Shown here in pieces: positions 22,865-31,324 of a stretch of DNA of 64,000 nt. Source of the DNA: Antrihabitans stalactiti (lineage in GTDB: Bacteria > Actinomycetota > Actinomycetes > Mycobacteriales > Mycobacteriaceae); assembly GCF_012932915.1 (NCBI RefSeq), contig NZ_VCQU01000005.1, positions 1 through 64,000 of the forward strand, in the 5' to 3' direction. Made by a program: the position numbers and the translations under genes. The notes below the pieces were generated by a model. That model did no database searches, was not told where the DNA came from, and saw nothing but the letters and a program-made list of their open reading frames with translations. Position 1 is the first letter of the stretch. Each line of letters starts with the position of its first letter.

Positions 22865-24364
22865 ATGAATGCACAGCACTTCGACGTCCTGATTATCGGC
22901 GCTGGCCTGTCCGGCATCGGCACCGCATGCCAGATTGCCAACGAGCATCCCGGCAAGTCGATCGCCGTACTGGAGCGTCGTGAGCGGCTCGGCGGCACCT
23001 GGGACCTGTTCAAATACCCGGGCATCCGCTCGGACTCCGACATGCTCACCTTCGGCTACAAGTTCCGTCCGTGGCACGACCTGCGGGTTCTCGCACCCGG
23101 CGAGACGATCCGGCAGTACATCGCCGACACCGCAGCAGAATTCGGGATCGACAAGAAGATCCACTACGGAATCAAGATCATGACTGCCGACTGGTCGAGC
23201 GACGAGTCGCGCTGGACCGTCGTCGCCGAGCATGAGGAAACCGGCGAAACGCGCACCTACACAACGAGCTTCCTAGTCAGCGCGACCGGCTATTACAACT
23301 ACGACAACGGCTTCCTGCCGAGCTTCCCGGGCGCCGAGAAGTTTAAGGGCGAGTGTGTGCATCCCCAGCACTGGCCGGAGGATCTCGATTACACCGAGAA
23401 GAAGGTCGTCGTGATCGGCAGCGGCGCCACGGCCGTCACTCTGGTTCCGTCGATGGCCGGCACCGCCTCGCACGTGACCATGTTGCAGCGGTCGCCGTCG
23501 TACATCTTCGCGTTACCCGCGTTCGACAAGATCTCCGAGGTCCTGGGCCGCTTCCTCCCCGCCAAGTGGGTGTTCAGGTTCGCGCGTCACCGCAATATTG
23601 GAATCGCGCGCGCTCTCTACGTGGCCTGCCGTCGCTGGCCCAAGCCGATGCGACGTTTCCTGCTTTCGGAAGTACGCCGCCAAGTCGGCCCCGACTTCGA
23701 CATGACCCACTTCACGCCGAGCTACATGCCATGGGACGAGCGACTGTGTGCAGTTCCCGACGGCGACTTGTTCAAGGTGCTCAAGGCCGGCGAAGCCTCG
23801 ATTGTCACCGACCACATCGACACGTTCACCGAGACGGGCATTCGGCTGAAGTCCGGGCGAGAGCTCGAAGCGGACATCATCGTCACTGCGACCGGCTTGC
23901 AGATCCAGACCCTCGGCGGCGTGCAGCTGTCGGTGGACGGTGAGGCGATCGCGCTGCGCGAGCGGATGACCTACAAGGCAGTGATGCTCGAAGACGTTCC
24001 CAACATGGCCTGGATCTTCGGCTACACCAACGCGCCGTGGACTCTGAAGTCCGACATTGCAGGTGAGTACATCTGCCGACTGCTCGAGCACATGGACGCC
24101 AACGGCCACACCGTCGCAACCCCCCGAGACCTGGAGGATTCCGCGCTTGACGGCGGCATCTTCGACGCGCTGCAGTCCGGCTATGTGCAGCGCGCCAAGG
24201 AGACACTTCCTCGTCAGGGCGCCCGTGGCCCCTGGAAGGTCCTGATGAACTACAAGCAGGACTCGAAGATTCTCCGCGAGAGCCCGATCGACGACAGCCA
24301 CCTGCACTTCGAGGGCGCAGCTGCGCCGTTCGAGACAGTCGACCTCGTCGATGCAGCCAGATGA
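22865..24364 (+). CDS. EthA-like Baeyer-Villiger flavin monooxygenase
   Basis: 499 residues. FAD motif IGAGLSG (11-17), the BVMO fingerprint FKGECVHPQHWP (matching FxGxxxHxxxWP), then the NADPH Rossmann motif VIGSGATA. Overall layout, with RLGGTWDLFKYPGIRSDSDM near the start, is that of EthA-type monooxygenases, which insert oxygen into ketones and also oxidise sulfur in thioamides. ATG at 22865 has gaggatcc upstream. The adjacent PucR-type gene likely regulates it. Confidence 0.95.
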   Translation: MNAQHFDVLIIGAGLSGIGTACQIANEHPGKSIAVLERRERLGGTWDLFKYPGIRSDSDMLTFGYKFRPWHDLRVLAPGETIRQYIADTAAEFGIDKKIHYGIKIMTADWSSDESRWTVVAEHEETGETRTYTTSFLVSATGYYNYDNGFLPSFPGAEKFKGECVHPQHWPEDLDYTEKKVVVIGSGATAVTLVPSMAGTASHVTMLQRSPSYIFALPAFDKISEVLGRFLPAKWVFRFARHRNIGIARALYVACRRWPKPMRRFLLSEVRRQVGPDFDMTHFTPSYMPWDERLCAVPDGDLFKVLKAGEASIVTDHIDTFTETGIRLKSGRELEADIIVTATGLQIQTLGGVQLSVDGEAIALRERMTYKAVMLEDVPNMAWIFGYTNAPWTLKSDIAGEYICRLLEHMDANGHTVATPRDLEDSALDGGIFDALQSGYVQRAKETLPRQGARGPWKVLMNYKQDSKILRESPIDDSHLHFEGAAAPFETVDLVDAAR

Positions 24365-24457
24365 ACGGGCCACGATTCGCCAGAACTACCTCGAGATCGA
24401 CACGACGCGTCCCGGTCGGGTTGACCTCAACCACAGTTCAGGATGCAAGGTGATTGC

Positions 24458-25102
24458 ATGACAACTGCGGAACGCTGGGACACTGTCTACGACAACGGCA
24501 ATGCGCCATGGGTGATCGGCCGCCCCCAACCGGCAATCGAGGAGTTGGAACGCGACGGCTGGATCCGCGGGCGGGTGCTCGATCCTGGTTGTGGCGCGGG
24601 TGAACACACAATCCTGCTGACGCGTCTCGGCTACGACGTGCTCGGTATCGATCTGTCGCCCAGCGCCGTTGCGGAGGCGCGGCGCAATGCCGCCGAAAAG
24701 GGCGTGCCCGAAGCAAGGTTCGAAGTCGGTGACTCATTGCACCTGGGCGACATCGGTTTGTTCGACACTGTCGTGGACAGCGCGTTGTTCCACATCTTCG
24801 GCACGGACCCCGAAGGGCGTGCACAGTACGTGCAGAGTCTGCATTCCGTCGTCAAACCCGGTGGGCTTGTGCACGTGCTGGCATTGTCGGACGCAGAACC
24901 CGGCTTCGGTCCGCGGATCGGTGATCAGCTAATCCGCGAATCATTCAGTACGGGATGGGAATTGGAAGAGCTGGGGCCGAGTCGCTATCACGGCCGCGTG
25001 ACCGCGTTGGTCGCCGACCAGGCTGCGCAGGCTGGGCTGCCGAGCGAGGGTCCCGTCGACACGACGGCGTGGCTGGCAAGAATCCGCCGGCTACCCTCGT
25101 GA
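24458..25102 (+). CDS. SAM-dependent methyltransferase
   Basis: 214 residues, class I methyltransferase. SAM-binding motif I is VLDPGCGAGEHT, followed by the acidic end of beta-2 (VLGIDLSPSAV) and motif III-IV region FDTVVDSALFHIF. The N-terminus (WDTVYDNGNAPWVIGRPQP) resembles thiopurine/tellurite-resistance (TehB-like) methyltransferases, so small-molecule detoxification is possible. ATG 24458 is preferred, with aagg upstream, over a possible start at 24443. It follows the monooxygenase gene after 93 bp. The TGA stop (25100-25102) is in the palindromic repeat. Confidence 0.87.
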   Translation: MTTAERWDTVYDNGNAPWVIGRPQPAIEELERDGWIRGRVLDPGCGAGEHTILLTRLGYDVLGIDLSPSAVAEARRNAAEKGVPEARFEVGDSLHLGDIGLFDTVVDSALFHIFGTDPEGRAQYVQSLHSVVKPGGLVHVLALSDAEPGFGPRIGDQLIRESFSTGWELEELGPSRYHGRVTALVADQAAQAGLPSEGPVDTTAWLARIRRLPS

Positions 25103-25138
25103 GTCTTTTTGGAGTCCCTGGACTCCAAAAAGACTCAC
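25099..25138. repeat. 40-bp palindromic repeat, copy 7
   Basis: Perfect arms gtgagtctttttggagtcc and ggactccaaaaagactcac around ct, T-A type; symmetry extends through cctc and gagg (25095-25142). It separates convergent genes and supplies both stop codons: TGA 25100-25102 (plus) and TGA 25137-25135 (minus). Confidence 0.96.
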
Positions 25139-26514
25139 GAGGAGATTCGCAGGACTCCGCTGAGCGTTCCTTGTAAGACTTCGCCGTCGCGTGTGATGAG
25201 CGGCGCGGTCTGCAGGGTGTCGTTGACTATCGTTCCGGGTAGGCCATGGGTGGCCTTCACCGCGCCGGTGTCCGGGTCGAGGACCGTGAACATGAAGCCG
25301 TCCAGCGGAGTCGTGGCGTCCGGGCCGACCCGAGTGGTCGTGTAGATGTTGCCGTCGGCAGTCGAAATCCGCGGGACGGCCGCGCTACGGACCTGGTTGT
25401 CCCAGACTGTGCGGCAACCACTTTCGTCCACGTCGACGCGCGTCATCCCGCCCACGAACGGTGCCGATTCCGGCTGCGCGGGGCCGGCATCGCCAGGGAC
25501 CGTGGGGTATGGATAGCCGTAGGTGCCTGCGACGAATACGGACCCGCCGATCCCGATGGGGGAGTTCTCGCTCCCCGGACCGCCTTGGGTGAGCACGGGT
25601 TGCGAGCAGACCAATTCACCACTGCCGGAACGGTATACGAGCAGCCGGACCTGGCGGTCGGCGTTGTCGACGATGGTGAGGTAGTCGCGCCCGAAGTAGG
25701 TGGGCGTCGATCCGGTGCCCCAACTGAGCTGACCCGGTTTGCGTGCGGAGCCACGGTCGTACGTTGCGCGCCAAGCGATTCGGGGACGACCTGCGCCGTC
25801 GGCGGTCAACTCGTAGAGCGCGTGTGTCGACGCGATCGCGACGCTGCCGTTCGGTGCGGCCGAAATGCTGTTCGCTACGTGCTCGCCTGCCGGCAGGTGC
25901 ACGGTCTCCACGGACCCAGCCGCATCGACCACGCCGATGAGGCCGTTGCCGGTCGCGAACCACACGTTGCCGTCCCAGTCCGGCACCAGACCGGTCGCGC
26001 CGTCGTCGGACGGGATGACGCCTGCGAGGTCGACAGCATGGTCGACGGTCAGGTGCCAGGCCCCTGACCGATCACGCGCATGCCCGACTCGGACCAGTTG
26101 CCGGTTCCCATCGACGGCGATCAATCGGTCGTCGTTGTCGAGGTAGGCGTACACCCCGCCGAGCAAGCTGCCCTTGGCGAGCGCGAGCGAAGCCAGCGGG
26201 CCGGTGGGGTCGAGCAGATAGACGGTCGGGACCTGACCGAGAATCGCCGTGCACAGCGCAACAACGAGCCCGTCCGACCCCTGCAGAATCGTCGGACATG
26301 CGGCAGCCAAGGGATATCCGGAAACCGAGACGGTGGCCGCCCCAGGTCCGGAAAGTGTTGTCGAGTCCGATGATTGGGCGTCGCCGTGCATCGTGGCTGT
26401 GCCCTGCGGACCGAGGAATGGATTGTGGGGCGGCACCTGATCCCACGCCGATTCGGCCGATGCCGGCGTTGCGACGAACGCAACGGTGCAGGCGATCAGT
26501 CCGACCGTGCACAT
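25135..26514 (-). CDS. Secreted beta-propeller-like protein
   Basis: 459 residues with a Sec signal peptide (MCTVGLIACTVAFVATPASA). The mature protein is a run of repeated beta-blade-like units with Asp/Gly/Asn turns (YLDNDDRLIAVDGNRQLV, VPDWDGNVWFATGNG, APNGSVAIASTHALYEL, STADGNIYTTTRVG), as in PQQ- or SMP-30-like propellers. No catalytic motif is evident. Two Cys pairs may form. ATG 26514 is preceded by gggga; longer starts would run into the divergent gene. Probably an extracellular binding or structural protein; function unknown. Confidence 0.75.
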   Translation of the reverse strand: MCTVGLIACTVAFVATPASAESAWDQVPPHNPFLGPQGTATMHGDAQSSDSTTLSGPGAATVSVSGYPLAAACPTILQGSDGLVVALCTAILGQVPTVYLLDPTGPLASLALAKGSLLGGVYAYLDNDDRLIAVDGNRQLVRVGHARDRSGAWHLTVDHAVDLAGVIPSDDGATGLVPDWDGNVWFATGNGLIGVVDAAGSVETVHLPAGEHVANSISAAPNGSVAIASTHALYELTADGAGRPRIAWRATYDRGSARKPGQLSWGTGSTPTYFGRDYLTIVDNADRQVRLLVYRSGSGELVCSQPVLTQGGPGSENSPIGIGGSVFVAGTYGYPYPTVPGDAGPAQPESAPFVGGMTRVDVDESGCRTVWDNQVRSAAVPRISTADGNIYTTTRVGPDATTPLDGFMFTVLDPDTGAVKATHGLPGTIVNDTLQTAPLITRDGEVLQGTLSGVLRISS

Positions 26515-26568
26515 GCGGATCCCCGACGAATGCACCGTGGGATTACAGCAGATAGCTACGATCGCGAG

Positions 26569-27090
26569 ATGCCACGCCTCGTTCTGACAGTCATCGGTGA
26601 CGACCGCGCCGGGCTTGTTTCCTCGCTTGCCGACGTCATCGCTTCGTATGGCGGCAACTGGGAGGAAAGCCAGATGGCGGAACTCGCCGGAAAATTCGCT
26701 GGAATCGTCGTGGTCACCATTCCGCCGGAACGGTTCGACGCATTCCTGTCGGCCACGCGCACGCTCGAAGGGCTCCTCGAGGTGTCGGTGCATACCGGGG
26801 CGCACGACCGTGCCAAGGCCGATCAGGAATCGACGGGGCTGACTCTCGCGATTCTGGGTAACGACCGCCCTGGCATCGTGCACGAACTGTCGACGGTGCT
26901 ATCGACCCACGGGTTGAGTATCGAGCGGATGACGACGAACACACGGGAAGCACCGATGGCGGGTGGCCTTTTGTTCGAAGCGACAATCGATGTTCGCGTT
27001 CCGCCGCAGCTCGATTTCGCCGACATTCGCGCCGAACTGGAGCGGATAGCTGCCGAGCTCGTCGTCGACTTGGAAATCGATCGGTCCTGA
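26569..27090 (+). CDS. ACT-domain protein (GcvR-like)
   Basis: 173 residues made of two ACT domains: the first from LVLTVIGDDRAGLVSSLADV, the second from LTLAILGNDRPGIVHELSTV, each with the Gly-Asp/Asn-Arg-x-Gly ligand loop. This is the architecture of glycine-cleavage repressor-like proteins, which bind amino acids and act through protein partners since they lack a DNA-binding domain. ATG 26569 is 54 bp from the divergent start of the propeller gene. An amino-acid sensor is likely; the ligand is unknown. Confidence 0.87.
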   Translation: MPRLVLTVIGDDRAGLVSSLADVIASYGGNWEESQMAELAGKFAGIVVVTIPPERFDAFLSATRTLEGLLEVSVHTGAHDRAKADQESTGLTLAILGNDRPGIVHELSTVLSTHGLSIERMTTNTREAPMAGGLLFEATIDVRVPPQLDFADIRAELERIAAELVVDLEIDRS

Positions 27091-27211
27091 TAACGGTCCA
27101 GGTGATCTAGACCTCACCGACCGCCCATCGAGTCCTGTGCGGTGATCGGTGTTGCCTAGGATTCAAATGCGCCACCTGCCAGAACGCACGAATCGACCAT
27201 AGGACGACCGA

Positions 27212-28645
27212 GTGACTACCGAAGAACTGTCTCGCTGGAACACCCAGGAAGCGATCGCTGAGTCGATGATTCCGATCATCGGCACGCTCCATCGCACGAC
27301 GGGTGTGACTATCCTGCTGCACAGCCGTTCTTTGGTGAACAAGTCAGTTATCAGCATTCTTCGGACACATCGATTCGCACGGCAGGTGACAGGCGACGAC
27401 CTGTTCGTCAGCGAGACCTTCCCATTTCTGCAGGCGCTCTCGGACCTCGATCTGGGGGCAGCGAAGATCGACCTCGGCCTGCTGGCGATGGCGTATCGCG
27501 CGGACAACCGCGGACTTTCCATTCCTGAATTCACCGCCGAGTCGCTGCGGGACGTGACGGGTGCCAACAAGAGCGAGCCGCAGGGCCCACGCGACGTTGT
27601 GCTCTACGGTTTCGGACGCATCGGCCGACTTGTTGCTCGCTTGCTCATCGAGAAGGCCGGGTCGGGTAATGGCCTGAATCTGCGGGCCGTCGTCGTGCGT
27701 AAGGGTGGTGCAGGTGATCTCGCGAAGCGTGCCTCGCTGCTGCGTCGCGACTCGGTCCACGGTCACTTCAACGGGACGATCAAGACCGACAACGACAACA
27801 ATGCCCTGATCGCCAACGGCAACGTCATCAAGTTCATCTACAGCGACGACCCGGCGAACGTCGACTACACCGAGTACGGCATCGAGAACGCGATCCTCAT
27901 CGACAACACGGGTAAGTGGCGTGATCGCGAAGGATTGACCAAGCACCTGCGACCTGGCATCGCAAAGGTGTTGCTGACGGCGCCGGGCAAGGGCGATGTG
28001 CCGAACATCGTGCACGGCGTCAACCACCGGACGCTCGACCTCGAGCAGCAGATCTTCTCGTGCGCATCGTGCACGACCAACGCGATCGTTCCGCCCCTCA
28101 AGGCGATGGACGACGCGTTCGGCATCACGCGCGGTCACGTCGAGACGGTCCACTCGTTCACCAACGACCAGAACCTGCTCGACAACTTTCACAAGGCTGA
28201 CCGTCGCGGTCGGTCCGCGCCGTTCAACCTCGTCCTCACCGAGACCGGTGCCGCGTCGGCGGTGGCGAAGGCGCTGCCGGACCTGAAAGCCAAGATCTCC
28301 GGAAACTCGATCCGCGTTCCTACGCCGGATGTGTCGGTCGCCATCCTGAATCTGCAACTGAAGCGGGAGACGACCAAAGAGCAAGTGCTCGACTCCCTGC
28401 GGCAGGCATCACTGTCCGGCCCGTTGAGCCGCAACCTCGACTACACCGCCGCGACCGACGCCGTCTCCAGCGACTTCATCGGATCGCGCGCAGCCTGCAT
28501 CATCGACGCGAACGCAGCGATCGTCGACGGCGACAGCGCAATCATCTACGTCTGGTACGACAACGAGTTCGGCTACTCCTGCCAGGTCGTCCGCACCGTG
28601 CAGTTCCTCTCGGGAATCGAGTACCCGACCTACCCGAAGGTGTAG
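27212..28645 (+). CDS. gap: Glyceraldehyde-3-phosphate dehydrogenase, long GapX-like form
   Basis: 477 residues, about 140 longer than ordinary GAPDH. Residues 1-125 are an extra N-terminal helical domain; the catalytic part starts at DVVLYGFGRIGRL. The active-site motif SCASCTTN places the catalytic Cys at 287; the C-terminal WYDNEFGYS is intact. The long form resembles corynebacterial GapX/GapB, an NADP-preferring enzyme used in the gluconeogenic direction; that parallel is from length and layout. GTG 27212 has aggacgaccga upstream. The stop abuts the guanine deaminase stop with no gap. Confidence 0.93.
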   Translation: MTTEELSRWNTQEAIAESMIPIIGTLHRTTGVTILLHSRSLVNKSVISILRTHRFARQVTGDDLFVSETFPFLQALSDLDLGAAKIDLGLLAMAYRADNRGLSIPEFTAESLRDVTGANKSEPQGPRDVVLYGFGRIGRLVARLLIEKAGSGNGLNLRAVVVRKGGAGDLAKRASLLRRDSVHGHFNGTIKTDNDNNALIANGNVIKFIYSDDPANVDYTEYGIENAILIDNTGKWRDREGLTKHLRPGIAKVLLTAPGKGDVPNIVHGVNHRTLDLEQQIFSCASCTTNAIVPPLKAMDDAFGITRGHVETVHSFTNDQNLLDNFHKADRRGRSAPFNLVLTETGAASAVAKALPDLKAKISGNSIRVPTPDVSVAILNLQLKRETTKEQVLDSLRQASLSGPLSRNLDYTAATDAVSSDFIGSRAACIIDANAAIVDGDSAIIYVWYDNEFGYSCQVVRTVQFLSGIEYPTYPKV

Positions 28646-30043
28646 TTAGGTGGCCTCGACCCGGTGGCCACGGACGTAGACCTCGGTGATGGCGGGCTCT
28701 CGAATACCCATCAGCAGGGCGAACAGTTCCTGATCGCTTGCTAGTTTCGGGTCGTCGGAGCGGGTGAGATTCGTCAATGCGGCGTCGAGTGTGGGCGTCT
28801 GCGACGGGTCGACGATGATGAAGTCCGCCTCCTTGCCGACGTCGAGGTTTCCGAACCGGTCCTCCATGTCGAGCGCTCTAGCGCCGGCGAGCGTTCCAAG
28901 GAACAGCATTTCGCCGGGATGCATCGACACGCCGGCGTCGCCGGCTTCGGAGATGTGCACCTTGAAAGCATCCGACAGCACCTTGGAAATGAGCCATTCG
29001 TCGCCGCCACCGAAGTCGGTGCCTGCGGAAATGTTGACGCCGGACGCAACGGTCCGCTTCCACGGCATCGTTCCGGACCCGAGGAATTGCTGCGAAACCG
29101 GGCAGTGCGAAATCGAGGTGCCGGTTTCCGCCATGCGTTCGAGTTCGACGTCCTGACAATGCACGCAGTGCGCGAGAATCGTTCGACGGCCGAGGAGGCT
29201 CTTGCCGCCAACGGTGGAGCCGGGCAAGAACTTTCCGTCGTACGTGTCCAGATACGAATTGACTTGGTACAAATCCTTGGTCGAATCGACCTCGCCGGTT
29301 CCGGGTCGGTTGTTCTCGTTCAGATGGCTGTGGACATAAACGCCACGATCACGTACCTCGTCGTAGAGTTCGCCCAAATTCTTCAAGGTTTCGGTGGTCA
29401 CCGACAGCGAGAATCGGGGAACGATCGCGACGTGGAGCAACGCGGTCGCGACGTCACCGGTATCGGCGGCGTGCCATTTTTCGATTTCTTCGCGGGTCAG
29501 ACGAATAGCGTCTTCCTCCGACGTCATCAGCGGCGTCGCAGTTTCACCACCCTGCGTTTGGATGCCCCGACCGCTGACGACGCGCAGACCTACTCGAAGG
29601 GTTTCCGCGAACAACGAATCCTGTGCGTGCGGAAAAGCTGAGCCGAACACCATCGCTGCCGTCGTGCCCGCAGCAATTCGGCGCGTGCAAAATTCGACGG
29701 CCGCCTGTTGGGCGAAGTCTTTGTCGGCAAACCTGGATTCCGAGGGGAAGATGCACAGGTTGAGCCATTCGAGGAGCTGGCCGCCGCCGTATGCGTCGCC
29801 CGCATAAGTCTGCGGGAAATGAATATGGGTGTCGACAAACCCGGGGAGGATGAAGCCAGGTCTGTGATCGAACACCGTCCCGCTGTCTTCGGGGGCCTCA
29901 CTTCTGTTACCGCAGAACGTGATTCGACCTTCATCGTCGATCACCAGAGCGCCGTCAGGAATCGAAACCAAGGCGTCGGCCGCGTCTGTGACTTTCGGGG
30001 CACCAGTCACGTGGTAGATATGCCCGTAATGTACCTGGCTCAC
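28646..30043 (-). CDS. guaD: Guanine deaminase
   Basis: 465 residues. Zn-dependent amidohydrolase converting guanine to xanthine in purine salvage or catabolism. Signatures: PGFVDTHIHFPQT, HSHLNENNRPG, ILAHCVHCQD, SHCPVSQQFLGSG and GTDFGGGDEW. GTG 30043 is chosen because it begins the first recognisable beta-strand (HVTGAPKV follows); a TTG at 30079 is also in frame. No clear ribosome site is seen for either. The MFS gene lies 56 bp upstream on the same strand, so it may be a nucleobase or drug transporter co-expressed with it. Confidence 0.9.
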   Translation of the reverse strand: MSQVHYGHIYHVTGAPKVTDAADALVSIPDGALVIDDEGRITFCGNRSEAPEDSGTVFDHRPGFILPGFVDTHIHFPQTYAGDAYGGGQLLEWLNLCIFPSESRFADKDFAQQAAVEFCTRRIAAGTTAAMVFGSAFPHAQDSLFAETLRVGLRVVSGRGIQTQGGETATPLMTSEEDAIRLTREEIEKWHAADTGDVATALLHVAIVPRFSLSVTTETLKNLGELYDEVRDRGVYVHSHLNENNRPGTGEVDSTKDLYQVNSYLDTYDGKFLPGSTVGGKSLLGRRTILAHCVHCQDVELERMAETGTSISHCPVSQQFLGSGTMPWKRTVASGVNISAGTDFGGGDEWLISKVLSDAFKVHISEAGDAGVSMHPGEMLFLGTLAGARALDMEDRFGNLDVGKEADFIIVDPSQTPTLDAALTNLTRSDDPKLASDQELFALLMGIREPAITEVYVRGHRVEAT

Positions 30044-30099
30044 GAATTCGAATTGACCATAAATGTCATTGGGGCGCAAGACTGGTGGTCGAAAAAGGC

Positions 30100-31317
30100 T
30101 TACGGTTGGTTTTCCGTGACCACTTGCCGATTACGAGCAGACGTTGCCGACAACAGTAATGCGCCCGCAACCAGACCGACTGTGACGTATAGCCAGCCGA
30201 TCGGCGCCTGCGACTCTTCGGGCAATGCGCCTGCTGCGGCCATTGCCACACTGACGATGAGATAGCACCCGGCGCTCACCATCCCGCCGATCAAACCCAA
30301 GTTGCGCGTGAACAGACCGAGCGCAAGTCCGTACATTTGCGGACACAAGACCCCGCATCCGGCGAGCGCGAGACATGCGCCCAGCGTGATCGCCCACGCG
30401 CTCACCCCGATGGTTGCAGCCGACACAACGAGCACGCCGGCCCCTGCTGCGAACAGGGCCCAGGCGCCGAAAGCGAGTTGGCGAGTGGTGATTCGGGCGG
30501 CGAGCGTGCCGCAGGCGAGTTCACCGACGAGGTTGGCGCCGCCGACTATCAAGGCGAAAAGTCCGTACATCGCAGGACTGAATCCGAGCTCGGTCTGATA
30601 TAGGAACGGTCCGACGACGCCGAACACGAGCTGGGCGGAGGCCATCAACCCGAAGATCAAGACGAAGCTGACGAATACGCGGTGTCGCAGCACCTCGGTG
30701 AGGACCCGGCCGGTCGCCTTCACGTCGAGAGTGGACCGGTTCATCTTGTCGAGCGTTTCGGGGAGGGCGAATGCGACGGCAAGGCCGACGATCGCACCGA
30801 TCGTCGCAATCAACGCGAATATCCAACGCCACGAGATGAATTGGACCAGCACGCCGCCGACTGCCGGGGCAAGTACGGGAGCCAGGCCCCACGCGGCGCC
30901 GAGTAGACCCGATACCGATACCAGCCGATTGCCTTTGTAGGTGTCTGCGGCGATGGCGTACGACAGGACCAAGCACGCGCAAGCGCCACTTCCTTGGACG
31001 AAACGAAGCGCGAGGAGCGCCGCCACGTTGCTCGCAACGGCACAGCCGACGCTGGTCACGACGACCAGTCCGAGGCAACTGAGGAGGACGCGCTTTCGTC
31101 CCCAGATATCGGCGGCGACGCCGACCGGGATGAATGCGAGGCTCATCCCGAGCATGTATGCGGTGACGGTGTTTTGGATGAGCGCGTTGGACGAGTGCAG
31201 ATCGATGACCATGTCGGGCAGCGCGGGTGTGTAGACGTCGAGCGGGATCTGGCTGAGGGGAACCACCATCAGCAGGATGGGAAGAATGCGCCGTGGCACG
31301 ACCTGGGATTCGGTCAT
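30100..31317 (-). CDS. MFS transporter, Bcr/CflA-like
   Basis: 405 residues, twelve membrane helices, major facilitator superfamily. The sequence PLSQIPLDVYTPALPDM at the start and DIWGRKRVLL between helices 2 and 3 are typical of the Bcr/CflA drug-efflux group. ATG 31317 has aggaacacg upstream, overlapping the end of the carboxylic acid reductase gene (7-bp gap), so the two are co-transcribed. It may export the aldehyde or alcohol product of that enzyme or an unrelated toxin; the pairing with guanine deaminase downstream gives no clear answer. Confidence 0.9.
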   Translation of the reverse strand: MTESQVVPRRILPILLMVVPLSQIPLDVYTPALPDMVIDLHSSNALIQNTVTAYMLGMSLAFIPVGVAADIWGRKRVLLSCLGLVVVTSVGCAVASNVAALLALRFVQGSGACACLVLSYAIAADTYKGNRLVSVSGLLGAAWGLAPVLAPAVGGVLVQFISWRWIFALIATIGAIVGLAVAFALPETLDKMNRSTLDVKATGRVLTEVLRHRVFVSFVLIFGLMASAQLVFGVVGPFLYQTELGFSPAMYGLFALIVGGANLVGELACGTLAARITTRQLAFGAWALFAAGAGVLVVSAATIGVSAWAITLGACLALAGCGVLCPQMYGLALGLFTRNLGLIGGMVSAGCYLIVSVAMAAAGALPEESQAPIGWLYVTVGLVAGALLLSATSARNRQVVTENQP

Positions 31318-31324
31318 CGTGTTC

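Noticed and set aside
30045-30054. Palindrome aattcgaatt upstream of guanine deaminase as an operator
   Set aside because: Only 10 bp, and directly against the chosen start codon; too short to support.
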